Assembly: GCF_037975245.1 (NCBI RefSeq)
Contig: NC_092572.1
Span: forward strand, 31,593,989 to 31,657,988
Origin: Apostichopus japonicus
Taxonomy: Eukaryota; Echinodermata; Holothuroidea; Aspidochirotida; Stichopodidae
Direction of reading: 5' to 3'
DNA length: 64,000 nt
Every line of letters begins with the position of its first letter. The first letter of the stretch is position 1. The notes beneath the pieces are model-generated. The model had not been told where the DNA came from. It did no database searches and worked only from the letters and a program-made list of their open reading frames with translations. Of the stretch, positions 1 to 12,700 are shown in pieces. The position numbers were made by a program, and so were the translations under genes.

Positions 1-1475
1 CAATACGATTGTCGGACGAATCATCAGTGAGAATGTTGTTGATACACAAGCTGATTCGTGACGTAGCTCATGAATAAATAATGAGGCGTTATAATGAGGT
101 TTTCGAAGAAAAATTTCTAGCGGAAACTTTCATTCGATGGAAAAAAGACATACAGTGAACATTAACCAATCAGAAATAGGCTTATATAATATGAAAGAAC
201 AGAATTTGAAGTTAGTTGCGCAAGTTTAGCCATGCAGTTTGATCAAACGGTCTGAGAATTCGAGTAGTTTGAAGTTAGCGTCCTTGTAGAATAAACGAAT
301 ATGCAAGCACATAAATCCGACTGGACTAAAAATTTAAACTTTTTTAATCGGAAAACGACATACAGTAAAGTTCAGATTAATGATGATTCGTTAAAAGATT
401 ATGAAAGAGAAATGTTTAAACTACTGTAATTTGTTTTAGCCGATATCAGTAAATGATATCGGTACATTGATTTTTTTCAAAAGATCGCGATACGGCCGTT
501 TTGGAAGGTATAAAACACACACTTAAGGCCCGAGGTCGACTATGCACGGATCAAATGATCGCCACCTTTCCATATGACTCGCCCCAAACCGTGTGCGGCC
601 ATCTGAAAAAGTTAACTTTCTGTTGCTTGCAAGTGACGTTTTGTTCGTGTCGCTACAAAATGCAGACAGTACAGTTATGAAACGTGATACCTTGTTATCT
701 TTAGCTGGACCTGAGATGTCCATCGCTGTATCGTTTGTATACTGTGCTGTGGGTATTGACCGCAGCTGTATGTACTGAATTGTACACTAGTGTCTAATTA
801 CCGACGGTAGCAAGCTGGAGTTTCTGGAATCGATGGTTGTGTTTAACACTTCTGTTACACCTCATTCGAAACTAGGTCAAATTACCGGCATTAGACGTTT
901 CTTTTTGCGTGAGACTTGAGAAAGATAGTCTATAGTATTAATTAACTGAGACCACCATCTTAATACACTACTTCTAACGTTAGATATGGTTACTTCAATG
1001 TATACCCTTTACCTATAAACCGTTTCTACTACAGGAAGTGTAGGTTTACAACTTCCTGATCATTCCAAGTAATATGTGTTTCATCATGGCAGATGATCTT
1101 GACAAGCTTTATATTCCTGATATAAAATGTTAACTAACATCATTACACTTCATAAATTGTTTACTTATTTATTGTTTTGTTTTCGTACATTGTGCATGGA
1201 GAAACACAAACAATACAGAACTGTTGCAAGATACGTTCATCAAATTTTGTGATGAATTAAGATTTCCAGTAATTATTTTAGACAATGAACTTCAGTTCAG
1301 CTATGGGAATATTCTTTGACTGAATTGATATTAGTATATCAGGTTTAAGCGTGAAGTTATTATAGCGTTATTACTGTAGCTTACATATCACTCCATTTTA
1401 AAAGCATTAACTCCTAGTGAGTGGTCAACCTCAATTCAGATGAAAAACTATAGACTCCTCTTGACGCTCTTGCAA
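1..1475. other. Intergenic or intronic DNA, no gene seen
   Basis: No open frame over about 65 codons and no recognisable protein motif on either strand. The DNA is AT-rich and looks like ordinary non-coding sequence left of the hAT element. Confidence 0.5.
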
Positions 1476-1483
1476 TGTAGACC

Positions 1484-3259
1484 CAGGGGCGGAATTTGAG
1501 TTGTGAAAGTGGGGGGTGGGGCAAACCTGCCAGCAAGACTATCTTAGCGGAGCGCCACCATCGGTTGGCGCGGAGCGTACAAGATTTTTTTTGGCTTTAC
1601 AAACCCTCCAGATGACCGGAAACGGCACTTCCCGAGTGCTCTAAGCTGCATGTACTCTAAGCTGCATGCATCCTTGAAATATGGATCTCATGTCTGCAAT
1701 TGTATCTAGATTATTTATCGTTTCAAAATTTGAAGAGGATTGATAGTAGAACATATGGTCAGATGGTGATGTACAACTTTTGTTATACGTCACTATCTAA
1801 GCGGAGCGCCATCATCGGTTGGCAAGGAGCGTGGACATTTTTGATGAAAGGTACCCTTACATCGGTAAAATTAACACCCATATCATAGGCTTTAAATTGC
1901 ATCTAAACAATTAATGAACGTGTATAAATTCAGGGAAGACGGATAGAAGAACTTATATGGTGATGTACAACTGAAGCTTATACGTCACTATTTAGGCGGT
2001 GCACCACCATCACTTGGCGCGGCGCGTCGCAATTTAAGCAAAAAGGAAATCTTAGATCAGCAAAATGACACCTCTGGTAACAATAAATCGCATCTAGACA
2101 GTTCTTTCCCCCTAAAAATATTAGTATATTGTTCATTGGACCGATCAAGAGTATGTTCAGCACCCACTTCGAAATTCTCCCCGGCTGTCCCCACTTCTTG
2201 GAGCACTTGGCAAATATTCGGGGCTGAACATACCTTTACCCCCTCCCCACTTTTTTTCATGGGGGATAAGCCCCTCAAGTCCACCGGTTCCGTCGCCACT
2301 GAAGTCGATGTGGGTTGACTTTTTGGATTTTACAATGCGACTAGGTGCAACATGGAGCAATATTTACGGGGCATTTCATAGTACTGGCTGAGATTTTGAA
2401 AATGAAATTATTACCTGGCAGTACCAGCATTGTGTTTGAACTATTGCCAGATTATCAGGCAACATAGAGTGCATAATAAATAGTTGAATCAACATACGTC
2501 AGTTTTTTAGGAAAGAAATCGTGTGCAAGAAATTACCTTTTATGCAAAACCAAACGTAAGTGTTTCATTCATCATCGAGAATAGATCCGAAAACGGAACT
2601 CAAAGCCACACATTATTTTATCGGCTCTACCGAAACTGCCGAGTGCTGTATACTGTAACAATGGATTTAATGTGTTACTGTGTTAGTGCCAATTTGTAAT
2701 TTACATTATTCGATATGCATGCATCATTCCAGGATTTCGAGCAGTAATGAAATTACATCGGCATTGCCATTGCATATTATTGAATGACACGGGGGGGGGG
2801 GGTGTCATGTGTCAGTGTATTGAATTTCATTATTGATATACCCAATCTGCAAAATCTGGCTTTCGTAAATCGTTTCTCTGGATTTAGTTATTCAACACAT
2901 TCAGTAGAGCAGCAACGTTGAAAATCAATTCCTGAAGCTAGCATTGTAGCACATGCCGCGGATTCATGCAGAATTGAATCGCTAGTGTGTTAGCTCCAGG
3001 ATTCGTAACCTGTGCTGCGAACCATGTGCTAGCTCCAGCTCCAGTTATTCTGCATGCTACATGTTACGATGTTACACACAAATTCGACTTAGATTCGAAA
3101 CAAATAATCCTATTTGATAGAGCTGTTGTGGGGGAATAATTTCGGTTATAGGTTGTGCACATTTGTCTGCAAAAAAGACAAAAAAGTGAACTAAGGTCTG
3201 GGGAAAAGTGGGGGGAAATGCACCCTCTTGCAACCCCCCCCCCCATAATCCCGCCCATG
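1484..3259. mobile_element. Non-autonomous hAT-type DNA transposon
   Basis: The left end begins CAGGGGCGGAATT. The reverse complement of the right end reads CATGGGCGGGATT, so the terminal inverted repeats match at 11 of 13 positions. The element is flanked by a perfect 8-bp direct repeat, TGTAGACC, at 1476-1483 and 3260-3267. Eight-bp target duplications and CA(G)GG-type ends are the hallmark of hAT transposons. At 1776 bp it has no transposase ORF, so it must have depended on another copy. It contains diverged internal repeats near 1540, 1800 and 1995 and a poly-G run near 2790. Confidence 0.85.
1530..2035. repeat. Degenerate internal tandem repeat within the hAT element
   Basis: Three diverged copies share a core close to GCGGAGCGCCACCATCGGTT followed by a GC-rich GGCGCGGAGCG tail, near 1540, 1798 and 1995. 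They are preceded by a conserved stretch containing TATACGTCACTAT. Spacing is about 258 and 197 bp. GCGCC/GGCGC arms could fold, as is usual for subterminal repeats of hAT elements. Confidence 0.6.
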
Positions 3260-3267
3260 TGTAGACC

Positions 3268-3784
3268 TATTTGTCAACTCGAAAAATACTTAGTTCATTA
3301 TTGTAAATATTAATGAGAGAACTAACATGTTTGCATCAATATTTCCTACTGTTACACTATTTTGGTTATGTACATCATACTAGTTATTTATAATACCATT
3401 ATAATCTGTATTTGAGGTAAATTTAAAAAATGTTTTTCTACTAAATATAATCTTATTTGACTGTACTTAGCTCAACACATTAATTCGTCCAAAGATTCAA
3501 TCACTTCTGGGACGCACTTATTTTATGCTGTATATTTCTCAACATCAATGAAACCTTGTATCCAAATTGTGTACGGTTCCGAAAATAGCCTTTTGAACAT
3601 ATCTACATAGAACAAACAACGCTGTGCGTATGTTAGACATATTTATATATATATAGTTTTCAAATCAGTATATGTTAAAGGTGCAATGCTGCTTACTGAT
3701 ACGAAAGATAGAAACATTTTGTATTTGTTTTGTATGTTTAATATGAACCTTTAATTAAGTACTATTATTTCGGTTTAGTTCAGC
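3268..3784. other. Non-coding AT-rich spacer
   Basis: No ORF or known element is visible. The stretch is AT-rich and contains a short TATATATA run near 3645. Confidence 0.4.
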
Positions 3785-3786
3785 AG

Positions 3787-3851
3787 GATCGTACACAACT
3801 TTGAGAAATCTGTCAGAAGATGGACATTATGGAGCCTCCCCTCATCACACC
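3787..3851 (+). CDS. Possible short exon upstream of the propeller exon
   Basis: A short open stretch reading GSYTTLRNLSEDGHYGASPH and on is bounded on the left by a pyrimidine-rich CAG acceptor and on the right by a perfect GTAAGT donor at 3852. It ends in phase 0, which fits the phase-0 acceptor I chose for the propeller exon at 8749. It matches no domain I recognise, so support comes only from splice consensus and phase. It could be a chance match. Confidence 0.25.
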
Positions 3852-5901
3852 GTAAGTAATACCCTCTTTAGTAACCCGCTTTATGTGACCCTCCTCCCAC
3901 TTTACCCTCATGTCCCGTTCTCTTTAGACTGCTCTTTAGAATGCTTCTTTCTAATATGTCATAAATATATCACTGTGTTCCTTTCAGCGATGCTACGGTT
4001 CATTTCTTCCTCAGCTCTTTTTTCTTTAAGTTGCCGGAGGCATAATGAATCTATTTGATGTTGATGTTGTGTGTGGGTATTTGTGCCGATGCGTCTGTGT
4101 GTATGCAACACTGTTTGTAAACACAATAACTCAAGAAGTATATGATGTCCTAAGTTGATGCATTGTATATGGATTTGTCTTTAAGTTAGTAAAAGAACCC
4201 AATAGAAATTGGTGGATGCAAATAGACATACGACGTCAACTGATGTCAAAGTCTGAAAACTGTATAAACAAGATAACCCAAGAAGGAAGGACAATGTCGT
4301 TAAACTTCATAGCCATAAGGTAAGCTCGGATGGACTTTATACTTAGTGTGTGTCATTACTTTAATGATGACAATAATTTGTTGTTTTATATGGAGATTAA
4401 AGATCACTCGAGTTCAACACAGGTTACAGTCTGAAAACATTGTAAACACTCTAAATTAAAGTTTAGATGAAATTCATACGTCGTATGTGAATCCATCTTA
4501 GCTAGTTCAAGAAACTTATCATTTTCTAATGAGGTCCACAAATTTAAACCTTGTAATAATAATACAGTTTTTATATAAACATAACTCCTCCAAACTTAAA
4601 ACTTCATACGTTGTAAGACACTTTACCGTAGTGAGTACGAAGAAAGCATTTTGCTATGTTGGAGTCAAAGCTCATGTGAGGTCAAAGTCTGATAATGTTG
4701 TTGTGACAGTGCCTCAAATATTGAAACTTGAATGGGCTGAATGTGTGGTATAGAGATTCATATTAGTGAGTGCAAGAATCATTTTGTATTTATAGTGGAG
4801 GTCAAAGATCTTTTAAGGTTAACAGTGATGGAAGTCTGAGAATCATGTAAACACCATCACTCCAGAGTTGCAACTGAAATGAACTTCATAATTTGTAAGT
4901 AGATTCACTGATACATTCAGGACTCACCCGTGTGTAGAAACAAACAGGTATAGTTAGCACACAGACCTATAAAAATAATATTACAGATTTCATAAATGCG
5001 ACATTAAATCTAATTTTAAATTCTTTTTCTCTCTTCATAATGAAGCTAGAAGGTTGCGCTCTCGTATTTTAGGCTGTGGAATATAAATATTCGAAATAAT
5101 GAGGAGAAATGCGGAATTTATATATTTTGAAATTAATAGGGAAGTCTTATAGTTGGTGTGTGTGTGTGTTAGGTTGTTCTGTTGAGATACACTCCATGCG
5201 TGTGCTGATAAATGTAAACAATCGTTTCTTATGAGTTATACATGTGGCATTGGCGGCAACAAGTTCGTTTTCAAAGCATCGTTTCCCGAGAGCCGATAGT
5301 CTTCAAGGAAACCTCATGATAGAGAAGAATATCAAAATCCTGTCAATTAGAAGTAAATAAAACCTTTGTATATCCATGTTACTCTATACATCCGTGATTT
5401 GACTGCAGACGGATGGTGGTAACTAGAAAAATGCATAAAAAAGTCATCTGTGAGGTCAATAAGTAGCTCCATCTATTGTCGACTGACAGCTTTGTTTAAA
5501 TTCACTAGCTTAGACAGAGAAATGGCTAAGGGGCCTGGCATACGGTACATCACATGTCAATTTAACGTCCCCCGTCTGTTTATTGTGAGCGATTCATCTG
5601 CGTCTGCAGCAAATATCATAGTGGTCAAATCAGGGAGTTGCTATGGACAACTCCCTGGTCAAACGAACTTCAGGATCTCGATAACCGGTCCATTGATTTA
5701 CATTAAAAGAATCTACATGTTATATAACTGCTTAACCGTCAAATATATTCGAAAGAGGCCCGGCGGGGTTTAGAGGGCCAAGCCCTCAGACATTTAAGCG
5801 TTTTGAAATATTTAAGTGGCGTAATAGCAAGGAGCAACAGCCGCCCCCCCCTTCATATTATTTCGCTTTACTTACCATTTTGGTGGGTGTAAGAGGAGAC
5901 G
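3852..5901. repeat. Intron-like region with AGGTCA-rich dispersed repeat
   Basis: From about 4080 to 4960 the sequence is built from diverged copies of a module of roughly 100-250 bp. The recurring phrases are GAGGTCAAAGTCTGA, GTAAACAC, AACTTCATAC and GTGAGTACAAGAATC. The same phrases recur across the window (for example near 17350, 19140, 27170, 28590, 39410, 41150 and 62500). No coding sequence is supported in this interval. Confidence 0.5.
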
Positions 5902-6590
5902 CAGGGCCGGATTAAGCTTGTGGGAGGCCTAGGGCCAGCTTGGTAGTGGGGGCACCCTCTATAAATGTTTCAACTACTGAGTGACGGTACTGGTGTCCGA
6001 CATTATGCGCATCGTAACGATGTCATGGCACTAAAATTGACAAAAATCAAACCCATCTTTACGATAACATATTGAGCGGTCGCTTAGGCCCACTTTCATC
6101 GTTAAAATAATTTTTTAAATCAAACACATTTATTATTATGAATGTTTAGAAAAATAATTGAGAATATGAAAATTAAGAATTTCATGCATCCAGATTTAGG
6201 CATAGTGAGAAATGTAAGACTAGGTCACCTTATAGTATATGTTAAAAAGACTTGGGAGAGGAATACCACATGGACTACATATTAGAATGATGCACCCTGA
6301 TTAAGCAAGTAATCACGCATCTGTTTTGAAATAATGGATGGCCAAACACCAATGTCATTTCCTCTAATTGGTCCCTCGACTTTAGCTTGAACGACATTGG
6401 GTGCATTGGCATCAGTGTCAGCTAATTGTTTTTCAGGTAGATCTGATACTACATCTGTGCTTTCTTCATGTGGATCAGCCCCTGGCGCTTTAGCTATTTC
6501 AGATTGGCCAGCTTCAGCTAATACATCGCTCCTTGCTGATAACGGTTGTTGCTCAGAAATGTCTTGGCTGAACTTTTTAAAACTCATCAT
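5902..6590 (-). mobile_element. hAT-like transposon fragment with partial ORF
   Basis: Position 5902 starts CAGGGCCGGATTAAGC, which resembles a hAT terminal repeat and is followed by a poly-G/GGGCC zone typical of such elements. On the minus strand, a 102-codon ORF (6590 down to 6282) begins MMSFKKFSQD and ends in the phrase DIGVWPSIISKQMRDYLLNQ. That phrase resembles the segment just before the TTF-type zinc finger of hAT-related ZMYM/TTF transposase-like proteins. The catalytic part is absent and the other terminal repeat was not found. I read it as a truncated copy, not a host gene. Confidence 0.5.
6282..6590 (-). pseudogene. N-terminal remnant of a hAT/TTF-type transposase-like protein
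   Basis: The ORF has a clear ATG and 102 codons and is Ala/Asp/Glu/Ser-rich in its first 75 residues (low-complexity spacer). Near the C-terminus a conserved-looking block has GVWP followed by MRDYLL. In hAT-family TTF/ZMYM-like proteins that block precedes the DNA-binding zinc finger. Here the frame stops right after it, so zinc finger, DDE catalytic core and dimerisation domain are missing. It is probably not functional. The family call rests on pattern recognition. Confidence 0.4.
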
Positions 6591-6599
6591 TTTTTTTTA

Positions 6600-6860
6600 C
6601 ATTTAGGGTACAATAAGTTAGTGGTTTCATTGGAATCCCGATTCGATATTCGTGAACACAATCAAGTGCTGAAACACTAACCAAGAGACAAACCGCACCG
6701 CTCCAACACCCCTCAAGGAGTGTAAAACCAGCCTGAATTACGCCAGCAAATATCTATAAAAAGTTTTTGTTTGTCAAACAATAATTTTGCGAAAGAACAC
6801 GTTTCCTTTTACTTCATGCACTTTCCGTAGGATATGCCCTTAAAACATATGCCTATGAAT
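6600..6860. other. Non-coding spacer
   Basis: I see no gene or element here. Confidence 0.4.
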
Positions 6861-6867
6861 ATTCAAT

Positions 6868-6903
6868 AATATAAATATATATGTGTGTATATATGCATAT
6901 ATA

Positions 6904-6989
<86 letters not shown>

Positions 6990-6992
6990 TAT
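6868..6992. repeat. (AT)n microsatellite
   Basis: A dinucleotide AT run of roughly 85 bp, preceded by ATATGCATAT and ATATGTGTGT variants. Confidence 0.95.
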
Positions 6993-7656
6993 CGCCTCGG
7001 TCCCCTCAGCCTTCTCGATGACGTCATCATCGGTCTCAAATTAAAGACCGGTTCCCCTCGTATTTATCCCCTAAGAAGATGACGTCCCCTACTGCGAAAA
7101 GCACATTGCGGCCGCTTTGTAGAGTGTAAAACTTTATTTGATAATGAATAGTGGAAGCCCGCCATCGATTTTTACATTTTCGCTTTATTTACATTGGTAT
7201 AGCGCCATCGATTTAAAAACTTTCGCCCCGTTGTGTATGTTTGCAAAATTGTGCAGAGGTCCTGGATCAGTTCTTTTCTGTTAGGTGTTGTACTTCTGAT
7301 AGTTGGCCAAGGGACCAACCCACCCGAAATTAATTAAGAAAAGAACTTTCTCAAAAGAGGAAGAAGGATCAGCATAGGGCCTTATTGCTTGCTACGCATG
7401 TTGCAGACAACTGCAAGCTTTGTGGAGAATCAAGGTCCTTAAAGGTCGGTATAGCTAGCCAGTATGTGGCCCTAAATTTATAGGACGCTAAAATTGCTAG
7501 AAGTTTTCAAAAAGTACTTTCCTTCATGTCTTTACTCTCCAAATTGTTCTCAACATTTTTAAGGTACACTCAAGATAACTGAAAATCCGAGTGAGGAAAA
7601 TTTCCTTGAAGGTTGACATTAAAACATTTTTGACCAAACGTGACCGGCATATTTGA
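6993..7656. other. Non-coding spacer with CRE-like palindrome
   Basis: The stretch holds GATGACGTCATC near 7018, a perfect palindrome containing a TGACGTCA CRE-type site. A short inverted pair CGGTCT/AGACCG follows near 7035. No gene is visible. Confidence 0.4.
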
Positions 7657-7856
7657 ATGATATAATACAATATCTTTCTTACCCGCCCGTTTCCTACTTT
7701 CTTAGCGATGTTTTCCTTGCTGTTTTTGCTCAGTTTTTTGCTTACTTTTATTGAAAGAATGGCCTAAAATCGATTGAAATTTATTGGCCTCAAATATGTT
7801 ATATATACATAGAAAGTAGGAAACGGGCGGGTAAGAAAGATATTGTATTATATCAT
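7657..7856. mobile_element. Perfect 46-bp inverted repeat, MITE-like
   Basis: The left arm at 7657-7702 and right arm at 7811-7856 are exact reverse complements over 46 bases. A 108-bp spacer separates them. A GC-rich core (ACCCGCCCG / CGGGCGGGT) sits inside AT-rich arms. The structure suits a miniature inverted-repeat transposable element. If transcribed it would form a long perfect hairpin. Target duplications are not clear. Confidence 0.75.
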
Positions 7857-7894
7857 AAATATTTCATCGATCGTTTCCATGTGGTGTTACTTTT

Positions 7895-8545
7895 CAGCAC
7901 AATGTACGCCCGTGATCTGGGCGCTCGACGACAGCCCGTCTTACGGGTCAATCGCCTATTATATACTGTATATATGTCATATAAATTAATACACTCAATC
8001 GTGTAAACATGTATCTCCATATCCTATAGCTCGTTCTTAGAGCGAAAATTCTCTCAACATACTCGATCCGTTAGTGTAATTGTTTGCTTATTTATTGATA
8101 GTTGTTTACAATTTATTCTGAATTGGCAGGGGGGGGGGGGGGGGCTTCGATCAGGTTCTGTAAATTTTTCCTGTTAATTCTTTTTTACGTTCTTTCTTAA
8201 TTTGCACGAAGAGGAGTTCAGTCTGAGAATATAATACACGTAATCACCAGCGGCTATATGCCAAGTTTCTGAGAAACCTAAATAATTGTATTGTTTGATT
8301 GTTAATTTTAATAATTAATAAATCACAGCATAATGTTCACCCGTGATCCGGGTGCTCGACGAAAGCCCGTCTTACGGGCCAATCGCTTATACTGTATGTC
8401 ATATGAATTGATACACTCAATCGTGTAAATAGCTATTTCCATATCCCAGAGCTCGTGTTTAGGGCGAAATTCCTCTCAACATGTTCGCAAATTATATACT
8501 CGATCCGTTAGTTTGTTTAGTTGTTTGTTTATTTGTTTATTTTTT
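7895..8545. repeat. Local direct duplication, about 215 bp, two copies
   Basis: The copy at about 7895-8110 and the copy at about 8326-8545 share the same order of landmarks: CAGCA(C/T)AATG, CGTGATC, a GCTCGACGA block, the palindromic CCCGTCTTACGGG, TACACTCAATCGTGTAAA, and ACTCGATCCGTTAGT. They are diverged by substitutions and small indels. A poly-G run near 8131 lies between them. The second copy ends shortly before the propeller exon. Confidence 0.75.
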
Positions 8546-8748
8546 GTTTATTATTTAGTATTAATACTTATGGGGAGGGTGCTTCAGCTTCCGTTATTTT
8601 CTTGTTTTTGTTATGAAAACGTACATTCTCCAGCGACTATATGCATAGTGTCTGACAACATTCTCCGTTACCATGGACACAGCCTTGTAAACTTGACCTA
8701 ATATTGTACTTTTTTCCCCTTGTATGTAATAGAGTTCAACGTACGCAG

Positions 8749-9534
8749 TTTTCCAGGTTTACCGCTGAAGCTCGTCGGGCATGGAGGCTGTGCGATATGA
8801 CGGTGGATTCTACTAAAGTTGCTGTTAGCGGTACCAACAAAGACACATCATTCATAGACCTGTTTGCATTAAACATTCCTGATTCTTCGTCGCCATTTAT
8901 AACTCGGTTTTATTCTAAAGAATTTAAGGATCCTTCAAGATGGCGGCATCGTTATGTTTCATTCTTGGATGATTCTCGTATAGTCACTGTGTGTGGTGAT
9001 CAGTTGGATGTCTTCAATATCAAGACAGACGACATACTCACACACAGTGATCTGTTACGCGATAGAGAAGCCAAGTGTATGACTGTCAGAGAGGGAGAGA
9101 TATTTATTGGTTTGTCTTCTAACGAGGTGATTGTGTTTGATTTTAGTTTAAATAAAATCAAGACAATCACCTTGGAAGGATTAGTAAGTGATTATCCTGT
9201 AGATATAACAGTTTATGGAGATAATCTGTTTATATCTACACACAATGCTATAGCCATTAGATACAACATGGAGGGAGTGATGTTACATGCATACAACACA
9301 CCAGGCGACTCATATGCATACAGTATCACTGTAAGCAGTGAGTTTGGTCTGGTGTTTGTATCATGTTGGTCTTTCTCTTCTGCTGTTGCTGTTTTTGTTT
9401 TCTCTCTCTCTGAGAATCATACATTGTTTACTTTCCGAGTTATTGATGATTTGGTGAATAGAATCAGGATAAACGATGTAAACAGGTTTATGTTTACAGC
9501 AACAACACAAGGAATACTGGATGTATACAGCACA
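8749..9534 (+). CDS. Beta-propeller exon (WD40/NHL-like), probable N-terminal part of receptor
   Basis: A 262-codon open exon. The translation is a series of short beta-strand repeats in which hydrophobic strands alternate with turns, for example DSRIVTVCGDQLDVFN, EIFIGLSSNEVIVFD, DNLFISTHNAIAIRYN and FGLVFVSCW, with a closing strand GILDVYST. This is the layout of a WD40- or NHL-like propeller of roughly five to six blades, a protein-binding platform. No catalytic residues are seen. The start is an acceptor (ACGCAG) rather than a Met, and a near-perfect GTAAGT donor lies at 9535. The exon ends in phase 0, matching the first DED exon at 21022. Read through, it would stop at 9550-9552, so it could instead be the last exon of a separate gene. 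Confidence 0.65.
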
Positions 9535-9707
9535 GTAAGTACAGTAGGATAGTGTAAACAAGTAAACATAGGAATTTTATTTTACATCTAGAATAATGAA
9601 AATAGGCTAGAAAAACTACCAAGTTAGGTATCAGTGACTGCGAACATTTCTGTAGATTACGTTTATTTGTACTGTTTTTGCGAGTCTTGGAAATAATATG
9701 AAATTTG

Positions 9708-12700
9708 GGACTAAAATTTTAATAGGATTGAAGCAGCAAAACCTCTCATAGCAACACATACATACAATACAGTGTAAATGAATTCCAAAATCCTCTGAAA
9801 TTACTTGCATTATAAAAAACTGTGTAGACCTCCAATAGAAACATATTTGGCTTCGGTGCATACGAACATCTTCTAAGAGCACACTTATTGCTATTTTAAG
9901 GCAATATGAATGAATTTAGACAAAAAATGAGATTTTTTTTTATAGGATTGAAGTAGCAAAACCTCTCATAGCAACACACATACATACAGTACAGGGCTAA
10001 TAATTTTCAAAATCCTCTGAAATTTCTTGCATTATAAAAAACTGTGTAGACCTCCAATAGAAACATATTTGGGTTCGGTGCATACAAACATCTCCTAAGA
10101 GCACACTTATTGCTATTTTGTGGCAATATAAATGAATTTAGAGCAAAAATGAGAAGAACATTTTAATAGGATTGAAGAAGCAAAACTTCTCAAAGCAATT
10201 ACATACATACAGTACAGGGCTAATCAATTCCAAAATCGTCTGAATTTCTTGCATTATAAAAATTGTGTAGACCTCCAATAGAACAATATTTGGGTTTGGT
10301 GCATACGAACATCTCCTAAGAGCACACTTATTGCTATTTTAAGGCAATATGAATGAATTTAGAGCAAAAAAGAGAAGAAAAATTGTGTAGGATTAAAGTA
10401 ACAAAACCTCTCATAGCGACACATACATACAGTACAGGGCTAATAATATTCAAAATCTGCTGACATTTCTTGCATTATAAAAAACTGTGTAGACCTCCAA
10501 TAGAAACGTATTTGGGTTCGGTGCATACGAACATCTCCTAAGAGCACACTTATTGCTATTTTAAGGCAATATCAATAAATTTAGTGAAATATGAGAAGAA
10601 AATTTAAATAGGATTGAAGTAGCAAAACCTCTCATAGCGACACATACATACAGTACAGGGCAAATAATTTTCAAAATCCTCTGAAATTTCTTGCATTATA
10701 AAAAACTGTGTAGACCTCCAATAGAAACGTATTTGGGTCCGGTGCATACGAACATCTCCTAAGAGCACACTTATTGCTATTTTAAGGCAATATTAATAAA
10801 TTTAGAGAAAAAATTAGAAGAACATTTTAATAGGATTGAAGTAGCAAAACCTCTCATAGCAACACATACATACAGTACAGGGTGAATAAATTTCAAAATC
10901 CTCTGAAATTTCTTGCATTATAAAAAACTGTGTAGACCTTCAATAGAAACATATTTGGGTTCGGTGCATACGAACATCTCCTAAGAGCACACTTATTGCT
11001 ATTTTAAGGCAATATTAATAAATTAAGAGAAAAAATGAGAAGAAAATTTTGATACGATTGAAGTAGCAAAACCTCTCATAGCAACACATACATACAATAC
11101 AGGGTGAATAATTTTCAAAATCCTCTGAAATTTCTTGCATTATAAAAAACTGTGTAGACCTCCAATAGAAGCATATTTGGGTCCGGTCCATACGAACATC
11201 TCCTAAGAGCACACTTATTGCTATTTTAAGGCAATATCAATAAATTTAGAGCACAAATGAGAAGAAAATTTTAATAGGATTGAAGAAGCAAAACTTCTCA
11301 AAGCAATTACATACATACAGCACAGGGCAAATAATTTTCAAAATCCTCTGAATTTCTTGCATTATAAAAATTGTGCAGACCTCCAATAGAACAATATTTG
11401 GGCTCGGTGCATACGAACATCTCCTAAGAGCACACTTATTGCTATTTTGTGGCAATATAAATGAATTTCGAGCAAAAAAGAGAAGAAAAATTGTGTAGGA
11501 TTAAAGTAGCAAAACCTCTCATAGCGACACATACAGTACAGGGCAAATAATTTTCAAAATCCTCTGAAATTTCTTGCATTATAAAAAACTGTGTAGACCT
11601 CCAATAGAAACATATTTGGGTTCGGTGCATACGAACATCTTCTAAGAGCACACTTATTGCAATTTTGTGGCGATATGAATAAATTTAGAGAAAAAATGAG
11701 AAGAAAATTTTAATAGGATTGAAGTAGCAAAACCTCTCATAGCAATGACATACATACAGTACAGGGCTAATCAATTCCAAAATCGTCTGAAATTTCTTGC
11801 ATTATAAAAATTGTGTAGACCTCCAATAGAACAATATTTGGGTTTGGTGCATAAGAACATCTCCTAAGAGCACACTTATTGCTATTTTAAGGCAATATGA
11901 ATGAATTTAGAGCAAAAAAGAGAAGAAAAATTGTGTAGCATTAAAGTAACAAAACCTCTCATTGCAACACATACATACAGTACAGGGCTAATAATATTCA
12001 AAATCCGCTGACATTTCTTGCATTATAAAAAACTGTGTTGACCTCCAATAGAAACATAATTGAGCTGACTGCATAGAAACATCTTCTAAGGGCACACTTA
12101 TTGCTATTTTGTGGCAATATCAATAAATTTCGAGAAAAAATGAGAAGAAAATTTTAATAGGACTGAAGTAACAAAACCTCTCATAGCAACACATACATAC
12201 AGTACAGGGCAAATAATTTTCAAAATCCTCTGAAATTTCTTGCATTATAAAAAACTGTGTAGACCTCCAATAGAAGCATATTTGGGTTTGGTGCATGCAT
12301 ACAAACATATCCTAAGAGCACACTTATTGCTATTTTAAGGCAATATGAATGAATTTCGAGCAAAAAAGAGAAGAAAAATTGTGTAAGATTAAAGTAGCAA
12401 AACCTCTCATAGCAATGACATACATACAGTACAGGGCTAATGAATTCCAAAATCCTCTGAAATTTCTTGCATTATCAAAACTGTGTTGACCTCCAATAGA
12501 AACGTATTTGGGTCTGGTGCATACAAACATCTCCTAAGAGCACACTTATTGCTAGTTTAAGGCAATATGAATGAATTTAGAGCAAAAATGAGAAGAAAAT
12601 TTTAATAGGATTGAAGTAGCAAAACCTCTCATAGCAACACATACATACAGTACAGGGGAAATAATTTTCAAAACCCTGTGAAATTTCTTGCATTATAAAA

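Noticed and set aside
5450-5773. 107-codon plus-strand ORF
   Set aside because: No splice support, no domain, and composition typical of chance ORFs.
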